A stretch of DNA of 64,000 bases from Clostridia bacterium (GCA_910575625.1 CAJTFD010000012.1:62001-126000); one strand, 5' to 3'; numbered from the stretch's first letter, positions 45,029 through 53,176 are shown. Program-made: numbers and translations. The notes: generated from the sequence alone by a model not told the origin.

Positions 45029-46408
45029 TTAATTCCGTTCCGCGATCTGTTGTATCTTCTGCATATCTGCGATCAGTTCTTTGGAATAGGATTCTGCATC
45101 CCGGTAGATCTGCGCGGCTCTGTTATATTCTTCATTCTGCAGCGCCTGGATGACGGATGCGCCGTATTGGTGGAACTTTTTGTGTTTTGTGCCCAGTTTA
45201 TCCCAGATGGGCAGGACTTCCGGGATGCCGGGCGTCATCGCATAGTAGAAATGGCCGAATCCGCATTTGGAAGAATCCAGCTGGAGCGGTGTGATGTTCT
45301 GTGCATCCACCATCTTTTTCAGATTGCTCAGCCATGTACGGTGGGAGGTGATCGCGCGGTTCATGTACTGGGCAAATTCCCTGTTTTCCAGATGATAGAA
45401 AGCATCCTCTGCCATGCCGCCCATCTCTTTGAGAGTGGTATCCAGGGTCTTCTCGATGCCCACGACGGGTTCGACGGCTTTTTTCAGCGCATGGCTGACG
45501 TTGTCCATGAACACGGTGCTGTGCCTGATCTGGTCTTCCATCTCGGACATGGAACTGCTGATCTCCTGGCTGACGGCGGCGATGGAGCTGATGGATTCGT
45601 TGACTTTTGTGACGTGCTGCTGGCTCTCGTCGGTCAGTTCCCATACGTTTTTGATCTTTTCGGTCATGGATCCGAGGGAGCTGATCGTGTTGTTGGAACT
45701 GTCGATGCTCTTCTGGGAGGCTTTTTTGATGTTTTCAAGGAAATCGTTCATGTCCTTGGTCAGCTTTTGCGTCTCCCCGGCCAAAGTACGGATCTCATTT
45801 GCCACGACGGCGAACCCTTTTCCGGCTTCCCCGGCCCGGGCGGCTTCCGTGGAGGCATTCAGGGCCAGCAGATTTGTCTGCATGGAGATAGAGTCGATGC
45901 CGGCGATGACGTTGCTCATGCGGTTGATGACCTGTGAAAGGTTGTCGATGTCTTTTTGCATCTCCCTGGAGGTCCCGATGGTCTGGTCGGAGAGATCCCG
46001 GATGTTGGTCAGCTCATCCTGTCCGGCTTTCATCTTTTTGACGGCCACTTCTGTCTCGGAGGCAACGTCTATGATCGTGTTGGTCAATTCTTCATGCTGG
46101 TTGCTGGCCCGGCCGGACATTGGTACAGTACTGTCCTGGACATTCCCGAAGATTGCCCGCGTGGCGTTTGTGATCTGTTCAGAGATTGCCAGGATCTTAT
46201 CTGTCTCATGTTGCATTGTTAGGTCAAGGGAGCTGATCTGCATGACTGCATCGATATTTTTTTCAAAGATATCGGCGAAATGCTTCCGCCCCCGTACCAG
46301 TCTCTGGTAGATTTTTTTCAACTCGGGCTCTCTTGAATAATCAGCTTCTTTTAATTCTGAAACGGCTTTCATGAGCACTGCTGTCTGCTTCTTTTTACCA
46401 TTGAACAT
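45029..46408 (-). CDS. Soluble methyl-accepting chemotaxis protein with C-terminal CZB domain
   Basis: The 459-residue protein has no membrane segment. A helical N-terminal region precedes the signalling hairpin, whose tip reads [20 protein letters not shown] and [14 protein letters not shown]. The C-terminal about 110 residues form a chemoreceptor zinc-binding (CZB) domain: a His in [14 protein letters not shown], Cys in [12 protein letters not shown] and His residues in KHKKFH. CZB receptors sense zinc or hypochlorous acid. The gene lies wholly between the 14-bp repeats, so it is cargo of the element, and its stop is only 24 bp from the left core. Confidence 0.9.
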   Translation of the reverse strand: MFNGKKKQTAVLMKAVSELKEADYSREPELKKIYQRLVRGRKHFADIFEKNIDAVMQISSLDLTMQHETDKILAISEQITNATRAIFGNVQDSTVPMSGRASNQHEELTNTIIDVASETEVAVKKMKAGQDELTNIRDLSDQTIGTSREMQKDIDNLSQVINRMSNVIAGIDSISMQTNLLALNASTEAARAGEAGKGFAVVANEIRTLAGETQKLTKDMNDFLENIKKASQKSIDSSNNTISSLGSMTEKIKNVWELTDESQQHVTKVNESISSIAAVSQEISSSMSEMEDQIRHSTVFMDNVSHALKKAVEPVVGIEKTLDTTLKEMGGMAEDAFYHLENREFAQYMNRAITSHRTWLSNLKKMVDAQNITPLQLDSSKCGFGHFYYAMTPGIPEVLPIWDKLGTKHKKFHQYGASVIQALQNEEYNRAAQIYRDAESYSKELIADMQKIQQIAERN

Positions 46409-46585
46409 GGGTATTTCCTCTTTTCTTTTAAAAATGGCATGCCTTCAGGCAAATTTTCTTATACCTATATGATAAAGCTTTTTGAAGTTTTTGCAAGTAT
46501 TTTCTGCCATATTTTTGTCTTGGTGATCATGTACGTGCTGTCTTTCATAGGATTAGATTGAAGATATCGGACGGGAGAGGTCCAT

Positions 46586-46744
46586 ATGGGAACAGACTGT
46601 ACAAGGCCCACGATCAATGTGGAGAGGATGCAGCTTGGGGTCATCGGGCAGAGGCCGGCGCTCTCACAGCAGGAGAGGGAGGCAGAGAGGCGGAGGATCG
46701 CCGCACAGCTTTTTAAGATCTTTCAGAAATATAGCGGGAGGTGA
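46586..46744 (+). CDS. Small protein coupled to the serine recombinase, possible directionality factor
   Basis: The 52-residue ORF starts after GGGAGAGGTCCAT. The protein begins MGTDCTRPTINVERMQLGVI and ends in a basic helix (EAERRRIAAQLFKIFQKY). Its TGA overlaps the ATG of the recombinase (TGATG), so the two are translated together. Size, charge and position fit a DNA-binding accessory or excision-directing protein, but no family was recognised. Confidence 0.65.
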   Translation: MGTDCTRPTINVERMQLGVIGQRPALSQQEREAERRRIAAQLFKIFQKYSGR

Positions 46745-48237
46745 TGGGATTGGCATATGATGCGTTATATGCGCGGCAATCCATTGAGAAAAAAGACAGC
46801 ATATCGGTGGAGAGCCAGCTTGAGTACTGCAGGTATGAGACGCACGGGGGAGATTATATCGAGTATGCGGACAGGGGTTTTTCCGGAAAGGATATGAAGC
46901 GGCCGGGATTTGAGCGGATGATGGCGGATATAGCGGAGGGGAAGGTCCGGCGGGTGATCGTCTATAAACTGGACCGCATCAGCCGATCGATCCTGGATTT
47001 TGCAAATATGATGGAGGTATTCCGGAAGTATGATGTGGCGTTCATCTCCTCCACGGAAAAATTTGACACATCCACGCCGATCGGTCGGGCTATGCTGAAC
47101 ATCTGTATCGTGTTTGCGCAGCTGGAGCGGGAGACGATCCAGAAAAGAGTCTCGGATGCTTATCATGCTCGGTGCAGGCATGGATTCTATATGGGCGGGC
47201 GTGTCCCCTATGGGTTCCGTTTGAAAAAGACAGTCATCGGTCAAGTACGGACATCCATGTATGAGGAGGTGGAGGAGGAGGGCAGGCAGGTGCGGCTGAT
47301 CTACTCCATGTATGCGGATCTGTCTTGTTCGCTGGGTGACATCGTGCGGTATCTGGATGATAGCCGTATGGAACATCTGCGCGGCGGGAACTGGAATACG
47401 GCGCGGCTTGGCGAGATGCTCCGCAATCCTGTGTATGTGCGGGCGGATGTGGCTGTATATCGTTTTTTCAAGAGCCAGGGGGTGAAGATCTGGGACCCGG
47501 TCAGTGATTTTACGGGGAGATACGGCTGTTATCTCTATAAAGGCGTGGGTGCGGTGGGGCGGAACAGTCTTGAGGGCAGGGAGCTTGTCCTTGCGCCCCA
47601 TGAAGGGCTCATACCGCCGGAGATCTGGCTTGCCTGTCGGAGGCGCTGTCTGGATAGCCGGCAGCCGGTGCGGACTGGAAAGGCAAAAAATTCATGGCTT
47701 GCAGGCAAGGTGCGGTGCGGGAACTGTGGGTATGCGCTGGCGGTACGGAGATCAGGGACGAAGTGGGGACGCTATTTCGTGTGCAGCGGGACGGACTGTG
47801 GTGGGACTGGCTGTACGGTGTATGCGGACGTATTGGAGGAGTATATGGAGGGCGTGGTGAAAGAGGAGCTGGCGAGTTTTTCGGGGGTGTATCCGGTGGA
47901 TGGCAGAGCTGTGCAGCGGCGGGATGATGAGAAAGAGATGCGGCTGGTGCAGATCGGGGAAGAGATCGATGCGCTCCTTGTGCGGGTGGCTGAGGCGGAT
48001 GAGGTGCTGCTGAGATATATCAATGAGAGGATCGCTGGACTGGAGGCGGAAAAATGCCGTGTGCAGGAGGAGATGGAGGCGGAGGATGTGGCGGCCGCAG
48101 AGAGGGAGGGGCGGTATATGGATTTTGCGGGGATGTGGGAGCGTGTTTCGTTCGAAGATCGGAGGGCGGTCGTGGAGGTCCTTTTTAAAGGGATCTGTAT
48201 TGCGGATGGGAGGATCGAGATCATGTGGCGGATCTGA
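46744..48237 (+). CDS. Large serine recombinase of the 3.3-kb element
   Basis: The 497-residue protein has a resolvase domain with the catalytic Ser in ALYARQSIEKKDSIS. YADRGFSGKDMKRPGFERM and IVYKLDRISRSILDF follow. A recombinase domain, a zinc beta-ribbon (VRCGNCGYALAV, later FVCSGTDCGG) and a C-terminal coiled coil complete it. The catalytic motif reads RQS in place of the common RVS. It presumably recombines the 14-bp cores to insert and excise the element. SpoIVCA of the sigK skin element belongs to the same family. Confidence 0.93.
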   Translation: MGLAYDALYARQSIEKKDSISVESQLEYCRYETHGGDYIEYADRGFSGKDMKRPGFERMMADIAEGKVRRVIVYKLDRISRSILDFANMMEVFRKYDVAFISSTEKFDTSTPIGRAMLNICIVFAQLERETIQKRVSDAYHARCRHGFYMGGRVPYGFRLKKTVIGQVRTSMYEEVEEEGRQVRLIYSMYADLSCSLGDIVRYLDDSRMEHLRGGNWNTARLGEMLRNPVYVRADVAVYRFFKSQGVKIWDPVSDFTGRYGCYLYKGVGAVGRNSLEGRELVLAPHEGLIPPEIWLACRRRCLDSRQPVRTGKAKNSWLAGKVRCGNCGYALAVRRSGTKWGRYFVCSGTDCGGTGCTVYADVLEEYMEGVVKEELASFSGVYPVDGRAVQRRDDEKEMRLVQIGEEIDALLVRVAEADEVLLRYINERIAGLEAEKCRVQEEMEAEDVAAAEREGRYMDFAGMWERVSFEDRRAVVEVLFKGICIADGRIEIMWRI

Positions 48238-48282
48238 AAGGTGTTTGTCTTAGAGGAGGGAGGGGATGTCTGGAAATCTGTT

Positions 48283-48744
48283 TCATGTTGCACGTTTTGC
48301 TTCACCGAAACGTTGGAAATGGACGATCTCGCGGGCGCGCAGGAAACGGATCGGGTCGGCCACTTCTGGCATGTCTTTGACGACGCGGAGGATGTTGTCG
48401 TAGGTGGAGCGGGCTTTCTGTTCGGCCGCCAGATTTTCGAACAGGTCGGTGATCGGGTCGCCTTTGGATTGGAATTCACAGGAGTTTAATGGGGTGCCTG
48501 CCGCGGATTGGGGCCATACGCCGATCGTGTGGTCGATGTAGTAGGGGCCGAAGCCGGAGTTTTCAATCTCCTCCATGCTCAGGTTCTGGGTCAGCTGGTG
48601 TACGATGGTGGAGACGATCTCCAGGTGGGCCAGCTCCTCGGTACCTACATCGTTTAATACACCCCTGCATATGCGGTTTGGTGCGGTGAAGCGTTGGGAG
48701 AGATAGCGCAGGGAGGCGTTGATCTCGCCATCCGGGCCACCGGA
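48283..48744 (-). CDS. cotJC: Middle part of interrupted cotJC (spore-coat manganese catalase)
   Basis: The frame from 48741 downward begins GGPDGEINASLRYLSQRF and continues with ligand motifs VGTEELAHLEIVSTIVHQL and REIVHFQRFGEA, with LFENLAAEQKARSTYDNI between. It lacks the first 30-40 residues, which should lie beyond the prophage right of 64000. Its own last 27 residues are displaced to 44907-45005. In the present state it reads four foreign residues (KRAT) and stops. CotJC is a mother-cell-made coat protein of the Mn-catalase family. The upstream frame into the prophage is fortuitous. Confidence 0.88.
   Translation of the reverse strand, partial: SGGPDGEINASLRYLSQRFTAPNRICRGVLNDVGTEELAHLEIVSTIVHQLTQNLSMEEIENSGFGPYYIDHTIGVWPQSAAGTPLNSCEFQSKGDPITDLFENLAAEQKARSTYDNILRVVKDMPEVADPIRFLRAREIVHFQRFGEAKRAT
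48299..48312. repeat. Right attachment core of the 3.3-kb element
   Basis: GCTTCACCGAAACG, identical to 44992-45005. On the minus strand it encodes RFGEA in the same frame as at the other end. Confidence 0.85.
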
Positions 48745-48760
48745 GTGCAAAAACCTATGA

Positions 48761-50203
48761 TTATTTACAATAGTAGTAAAACAGCAGTTTCTTATTAGGT
48801 TTATCGTACACGATCTTCTCCACGATACTGCGTAACGCCTGGCCTTTGGTCTCATACGAGACATCCGGGTCGGCAAGTATGCTATACACGCTCTGGACAT
48901 TTTTGAGCATTTGGGCAGAAGATTTTTTTTCAATATCTGCCGCTTGTGTTTCTTGTAGTTCTTTTAATTTTGCTTTTAGTTTTTCCTGTTCCGAGACAAG
49001 GCGCGATTTATTTTCACGGTATTCTTCTAAAGTGTCGATCCCGTTCTCGTACGCCTCCCGGATACGGTCCATTCGGGAGGACATCCGGGCTAGTTCGGTT
49101 TTGCACAGGGCGGATATATCCTTGGCCTTGCCTTTTGGCTCCGGGGGTATGTACCTGTATGTGATCTCCTGGGTATCCAGGAGCGCCTTGACGGATTCCA
49201 GGACGCCTTTTACCAGCTTCTTTTCACTGATACACATAGATTCCTTGTGCCGTCCTTTAGAGTAATTATAGCACTGGAAAAAAGGGCAGTTCTTAGATGG
49301 ATTGTAAGATAGGTTTGCACCACAGACTGGGCATTTTACGATGCCGGAGAGCCAATGCCTGCAGGTGCTCACAGCGTGCTGGCCGGTGGGCCGAAAGATA
49401 CTATCCATGTATTTTATCCTCTTTTCAAATTGGTCTTTGGTGAGCCTGGTTTCATGGGTCCCCATAAATTCGTGACCATTCCAACGTACCAAGCCATAAT
49501 AGAATGGGTTTTTTAATACCAATGTCACGGCGCGTTTTTCAAATAGGTTTCCCCGCCGGGTCCGGTATCCGATCTCGTTCAGCCTACGTGCTATAGTGGT
49601 AGGTTCCATGTGCTGGTCATCGTACATGTTGAATATGGCGGATACGATCTTAAAATCATCTTCGTTTATGGCGAAGGGTCTTCCGTCCCCGACGGCCTCA
49701 TATCCAAGGGGCGGCGTCATCTGATATCCATTCCTGAGTGCTTTCTCCGTCATTCCACGGACGACCTCACCGGATAACCGGATCGAATAGTATTCGTCCA
49801 TCCATTCGATGATGCGCTCGATCAGGGATCCAAATGGCCCCTCGATCAGCGGTTCCGAGATGCTGACCACATCGACGTCGCATTGCTTGCGCAGGAGGGA
49901 TTTATATACGATACTTTCCTCCTGGTTCCGGGCGAACCGGGAGAACTTCCAGACCAGTATCACGTCAAATGGATGTTCCTGGGATTTTGCATCGGCGATC
50001 ATCTTTAGGAATTGCGGACGTTTGTCGGCTTTCCGGCCGGATATGCCGTGCTCTTGGTATATGTATTGATTGTAGAGGTGCAGCCCGTTCTTTTGACAGT
50101 ACTCTTTTCCAAGACGGATTTGGGCGTCGGGGGAGAGTTCGTCCTGTTTATCCGTGCTGACGCGCACGTACAGAGCTGCCTCCTTTGGGGTGTTTAGATC
50201 CAT
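48761..50203 (-). CDS. Large serine recombinase of the prophage (SpoIVCA/Int type)
   Basis: The 480-residue protein has a resolvase domain with the catalytic Ser in AALYVRVSTDKQDELS, then ISGRKADKRPQFLKM and ILVWKFSRFARN. It has a recombinase domain, a zinc ribbon (GIVKCPVCGANLSY, later CYNYSKGRHKESMC) and a long coiled coil (residues about 385-440). It ends 20 bp from the cotJC junction, the typical position of a site-specific integrase. A minus-strand CATACCAT (50245-50238) near the expected -10 position resembles a sigma-E -10 box, but no good -35 box was seen. Confidence 0.93.
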   Translation of the reverse strand: MDLNTPKEAALYVRVSTDKQDELSPDAQIRLGKEYCQKNGLHLYNQYIYQEHGISGRKADKRPQFLKMIADAKSQEHPFDVILVWKFSRFARNQEESIVYKSLLRKQCDVDVVSISEPLIEGPFGSLIERIIEWMDEYYSIRLSGEVVRGMTEKALRNGYQMTPPLGYEAVGDGRPFAINEDDFKIVSAIFNMYDDQHMEPTTIARRLNEIGYRTRRGNLFEKRAVTLVLKNPFYYGLVRWNGHEFMGTHETRLTKDQFEKRIKYMDSIFRPTGQHAVSTCRHWLSGIVKCPVCGANLSYNPSKNCPFFQCYNYSKGRHKESMCISEKKLVKGVLESVKALLDTQEITYRYIPPEPKGKAKDISALCKTELARMSSRMDRIREAYENGIDTLEEYRENKSRLVSEQEKLKAKLKELQETQAADIEKKSSAQMLKNVQSVYSILADPDVSYETKGQALRSIVEKIVYDKPNKKLLFYYYCK

Positions 50204-50237
50204 ATATCATCAACTCCTCTTTAATCATACTTAAAAA

Positions 50238-50380
50238 ATGGTATGAAAAGTACACCCAACCAAATGTTTGGGGATTGACTGGGTGCCCCGCAGGATGATA
50301 TATTTATTTTGCGAAGAAACATATCTCTGCGGGGATATCCAAACCGTTCAGTGCTGGTAACACTGGACGGCTTTTTAATG
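50238..50380. promoter_or_regulatory. Structured repeat element, copy 1, upstream of the recombinase
   Basis: This segment shares its layout with 50676-50810: a CACC...AAATGTT...GGATTGAC block, GCCCCGCAGGATG, a TATATT and a final hairpin. Stems are CACCCA/TGGGTG, CCCCGCAG/CTGCGGGG and CCGTtCAGTG/CACTGgACGG. In the plus direction the last hairpin runs into TTTTT. In the minus direction CACCCA...TGGGTG is followed by TACTTTT and stands before the recombinase start. It may be an attenuator leader or a small RNA gene. Confidence 0.55.
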
Positions 50381-50406
50381 TATCAAAAATTAATTATTGA
50401 TACCGT

Positions 50407-50634
50407 CTAATGCAACAGAGGCGTATGATATTTCGTGGTTTTCGTGCGTCCATATATGCTTTGTTCGGCCAGTTCATATGTGGGGAACAACCGTCCCGCG
50501 CGGAGACAGGTCCCCCTATGGCCGTCAAAACGTAGGGTATAAAGGTCACCTCTCTTTGTTATGACCGTAGCCTCTTTTATCCAGCGGTTATTTTCTACAA
50601 AATATACAGTGTTGCTATCTTCATATACCTCCAT
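50407..50634 (-). CDS. Small protein upstream of the recombinase
   Basis: The 75-residue protein starts after TTAGGAGGTACGACC. It looks like a compact beta-rich domain (NTVYFVENNRWIKEATVITK, then GDLYTLRFDGHRGTCLRAGR). No family was recognised. It lies between the two copies of the structured element and may be made with the recombinase. Confidence 0.65.
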   Translation of the reverse strand: MEVYEDSNTVYFVENNRWIKEATVITKRGDLYTLRFDGHRGTCLRAGRLFPTYELAEQSIYGRTKTTKYHTPLLH

Positions 50635-50675
50635 GGTCGTACCTCCTAAGATAGATTCTAAAAAGCGTACAAAAA

Positions 50676-50810
50676 TAACACCTGATCAAATGTTCTGGAT
50701 TGACCGGATGCCCCGCAGGATGGTATATTATGGGTGAACGTATAGTAGCATCCTTTGGGGCTATTATCTTAATGCCGTCTGGTGTGGGGACACCGGGCGG
50801 TTTTTATTTT
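50676..50810. promoter_or_regulatory. Structured repeat element, copy 2, upstream of the 75-residue protein
   Basis: This is homologous to 50238-50380. The long stem is kept by compensating changes: GCCCC-AGGATG at the 5' side pairs with CATCCT-GGGGC, where copy 1 pairs CCCCGCAG with CTGCGGGG. On the minus strand CATCCGGTCAA pairs with TTGATCAGGTG and runs into TTATTTTTG, like an intrinsic terminator before the 75-codon gene. On the plus strand the GCCGTC...GGGCGG hairpin runs into TTTTT. Confidence 0.55.
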
Positions 50811-50854
50811 ATACGTTTCCGTTACAAGGATCCTCGTAATGGAATAGACCGGGA

Positions 50855-51085
50855 TCATGCGACTTTCGAATAGTCTATGATGGAGATCTTGCTGACGATC
50901 TTTTCCAAGTCGTCCAGGATGTCATCAATTTTTTCCGCTACAGAACTCTTAAAGACCGCATCGCCGCACTGGTCGCACTTTAGGCATGGTACGTTCTCGA
51001 TGATCACATAACAGTCTTTGAGTTGTGCGAAGTATGTTGTCCTATCCTCTTTCATGTGTCCACTCCTGCAACTTGTGCATCTCAT
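50855..51085 (-). CDS. YgiT/MqsA-type zinc-finger protein, probable antitoxin
   Basis: The 76-residue protein has two CXXC pairs (MRCTSCRSGHMKED and VPCLKCDQCGDAVF) as in YgiT-type zinc fingers, and a short helical C-terminus. It follows a DUF4258 gene with a gap of two bases, a common toxin-antitoxin order. The HTH half of full MqsA is absent, as in many short family members. Confidence 0.85.
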   Translation of the reverse strand: MRCTSCRSGHMKEDRTTYFAQLKDCYVIIENVPCLKCDQCGDAVFKSSVAEKIDDILDDLEKIVSKISIIDYSKVA

Positions 51086-51087
51086 AT

Positions 51088-51402
51088 CTAACGCTCCCTT
51101 CTGGTCTTTAGATCGCTCTCAAATTTATCTGTGTTGGGAATATATGCAGTTATGATACGTCCGCACTCTCCCTCGTCACTGACCACGACATGTATGATCC
51201 TATTATCTGCTGCATGACCGAAGATCAAACAACTGGGGAATGGGAAGTCATCCGGGTATTGTTCTATTATCTCACCGGTCAAGATGCAGTTTTTGATGTC
51301 TTTTTGCTTTATGTTCCGCTCTCTACATCTATTCATTGCATGTTGGGAAACAACTATCGTGTCGTAGATAAGATAGTTCTTTAATGTTTTAATGTCAATC
51401 AT
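51088..51402 (-). CDS. DUF4258 family protein, probable toxin
   Basis: The 104-residue protein shows VVSQHAMNRCRERNIKQKDI, a DUF4258 signature. GEIIEQYPDDFPFPSCLIFG and RIIHVVVSDEGECGRIITAY follow. The fold is related to RelE/BrnT-like toxins. It is paired with the YgiT-type protein. The start follows a weak GAGAGATAAAAATG context, so expression may be low. Confidence 0.8.
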   Translation of the reverse strand: MIDIKTLKNYLIYDTIVVSQHAMNRCRERNIKQKDIKNCILTGEIIEQYPDDFPFPSCLIFGHAADNRIIHVVVSDEGECGRIITAYIPNTDKFESDLKTRRER

Positions 51403-51617
51403 TTTTATCTCTCAACTTTCCTGATAATGATCCTATCTTCATCATGCTCCTGCATCTTGATATCTTTTCTTATCAGGAATCTGCTATATACCACCATCAA
51501 TCGCATAGTATCATTAATTAATTTTTAGACACACTATTCCTGCACATATGCACCGATTATCCTCATGGTATTAGCCGTGAATGTATTTTAATAATATCAA
51601 GTTACAATATATTTATG

Positions 51618-51645
51618 TTGACTGTTAAAAATTTTCAGTTATAAT
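51618..51645 (+). promoter_or_regulatory. Promoter of the zinc-ribbon gene
   Basis: TTGACT (51618-51623), a 16-bp spacer and TATAAT (51640-51645) precede the gene by 46 bases. The rest of 51403-51691 is AT-rich with no gene seen. Confidence 0.6.
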
Positions 51646-51691
51646 TAAGTTTAAGACACTATCAACAAAAGTACACAAAGGAGTATATTTT

Positions 51692-52375
51692 ATGGCTGAG
51701 TCAAAAGTTTTTAAACTACTAAACAATGTCACGGTCGAGATGATTGGGGAAGCAGTGGAAAGCTTCCTGCGTGACACAAAAGGGATGGTGACGCAAGCGG
51801 GCTTGACAACAGAGGGCTATTTCGTGCAGGGCAAACAGGAATCAGATGGGTGGAAAAAGCTCTCAGGCATGGACCAGGCAATCAGTGTTCAGATCTTCCA
51901 AGCAGGCGATGTGATAAACGTCACAGCTGGATTTGGAAAGTGGTCTGACAAGATTGGTGCAGGTGCTGTTGGTGGGCTGATCTTTGCTCCCTTAGCGGTT
52001 ACAGCTGCGATCGGCGCGTTCATGCAGAAAAAACTGCCGCAGGAGATTTTCGATGTTATCGAGAAATTCATCTTAAGCGGCGGACAGAGCGCAACGGTGG
52101 GCGTGACTGGAGGGAAGAGGATCGCGGAGGATCAAGTTGCCTGTAAAAACTGCCAGACCCTGAATCCCAAAGGGACTAAATTCTGTTCAAACTGCGGAGC
52201 GAAACTCACGGCGCAGTGCCCGTCTTGCGGTGCAGATATCCAGGATGGAGCGAAGTTCTGCCCGGAATGTGGCAGTCCTACGGTCGTGGAACAGAAAAAT
52301 AAGTGTCCAAAATGTGGAGCGGAGCATCCAGCAGGGCAGAAATTCTGCCCAGAATGCGGTACTCCACTGCAGTGA
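51692..52375 (+). CDS. Zinc-ribbon protein with N-terminal membrane-associated domain
   Basis: The 227-residue protein starts after AAAGGAGTATATTTT. Residues 1-140 form an alpha/beta domain with a Gly/Ala-rich hydrophobic stretch (IGAGAVGGLIFAPLAVTAAI). The C-terminal 75 residues hold three zinc ribbons with CKNC/CSNC, CPSC/CPEC and CPKC/CPEC pairs. It has its own promoter and lies alone next to the repressor, like a lysogeny-expressed accessory gene. The function is unknown. Confidence 0.75.
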   Translation: MAESKVFKLLNNVTVEMIGEAVESFLRDTKGMVTQAGLTTEGYFVQGKQESDGWKKLSGMDQAISVQIFQAGDVINVTAGFGKWSDKIGAGAVGGLIFAPLAVTAAIGAFMQKKLPQEIFDVIEKFILSGGQSATVGVTGGKRIAEDQVACKNCQTLNPKGTKFCSNCGAKLTAQCPSCGADIQDGAKFCPECGSPTVVEQKNKCPKCGAEHPAGQKFCPECGTPLQ

Positions 52376-52429
52376 TACATAATATTTGACGCAAATACCA
52401 TCTGGCTGTTCTGGCTGGGTGGTATCTTG

Positions 52430-53176
52430 CTATTCAGATTCTTCTACTTTTCCGATTACTTTCCCGATTAGACGGATATCTTCCGTTCCAGTGATATCGT
52501 CATATTTTTTATTGCGAGAGATCAATTTGTTTTCACCATATTCTTTGATATAGCATTCATTTCCAACAGTGAAAATACCAACGTCCCCAAGTTTAAGATG
52601 GTCAGTCTTTTTCACATATACGTCATCTCCATCAAAATAGTCAGGCTCCATAGAATCCCCATTTACCCCTATGATAAAATCTGCCCCTTCCATATATGGG
52701 GCCTCTATGGTTTCCGTAGGTATGTCGTCAAAATAAAAACCGTCGCCAGCACAAGCGATTTTTCGCATGTACGGGTATAGACAGAGGCGTATATGTGCTT
52801 CCATGAGTTTGTTTTCCAACTCTTGGATATGAGATATTCTTTGCGATTCCCTGGCTATGGTTATATCTACGGTTTTTTTTCCGTGGTCATCCAGATTGCG
52901 GTATCCTTCTAGTAATTTCCACTCGCTATTGGTAAAAAGAACATCTTCTGCAGTTTCAGAAAACTCTTCCATGATATTATTACAATTGTAAATCTTGCAT
53001 AGTCCTAGAAACATATCAGCATTCGCAGAATTTCTCCCGCTTTCGTATCCATAAAGAGTTTTATCTGAAATTTCTATACCTAAACTAACTAGTTTTTCTA
53101 CAGCTTCTTTTCTTGTTAGACCATTTCTTTCTCGGAGTTTTTTTAGTGTTTCGCCTATATTTTTCATTATTATCAT
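52430..53176 (-). CDS. Phage repressor with XRE HTH and S24 peptidase domain
   Basis: The 248-residue protein has an N-terminal HTH (LRERNGLTRKEAVEKLVSLG, then ISDKTLYGYESGR) and a C-terminal LexA/CI-like S24 domain. A likely cleavage site is Ala-Gly in KIACAGDGFY. The nucleophile Ser is in GVNGDSMEPDYFDGD and the Lys in NECYIKEYGENK. It should keep the prophage silent and cleave itself after RecA activation. ATG 53176 follows AGAGGTGAA, and ATG 53167 is an alternative. Confidence 0.93.
   Translation of the reverse strand: MIIMKNIGETLKKLRERNGLTRKEAVEKLVSLGIEISDKTLYGYESGRNSANADMFLGLCKIYNCNNIMEEFSETAEDVLFTNSEWKLLEGYRNLDDHGKKTVDITIARESQRISHIQELENKLMEAHIRLCLYPYMRKIACAGDGFYFDDIPTETIEAPYMEGADFIIGVNGDSMEPDYFDGDDVYVKKTDHLKLGDVGIFTVGNECYIKEYGENKLISRNKKYDDITGTEDIRLIGKVIGKVEESE

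Larger units (their letters stand above)
44992..48312. mobile_element. 3.3-kb serine-recombinase element inserted in cotJC
   Basis: The element is bounded by GCTTCACCGAAACG at both ends, 3,307 bp apart. It contains a chemoreceptor gene reading left, a 52-codon ORF and a 498-residue serine recombinase reading right. Both outer flanks are parts of the same cotJC reading frame. No transfer, replication or structural genes are present. Its stop codon arrangement leaves a CotJC truncated by 27 residues plus KRAT. Confidence 0.88.

Noticed and set aside
48283..48933. A continuous 216-codon ORF joining the catalase frame with prophage sequence
   Set aside because: Only residues from GGPDGE onward match CotJC. 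The first 65 residues are the antisense of the recombinase C-terminus and have no start signal.
50252..50810. The duplicated leader as a transposon end or IS remnant
   Set aside because: No transposase or target duplication is seen, and compensating changes in stems argue for RNA function.
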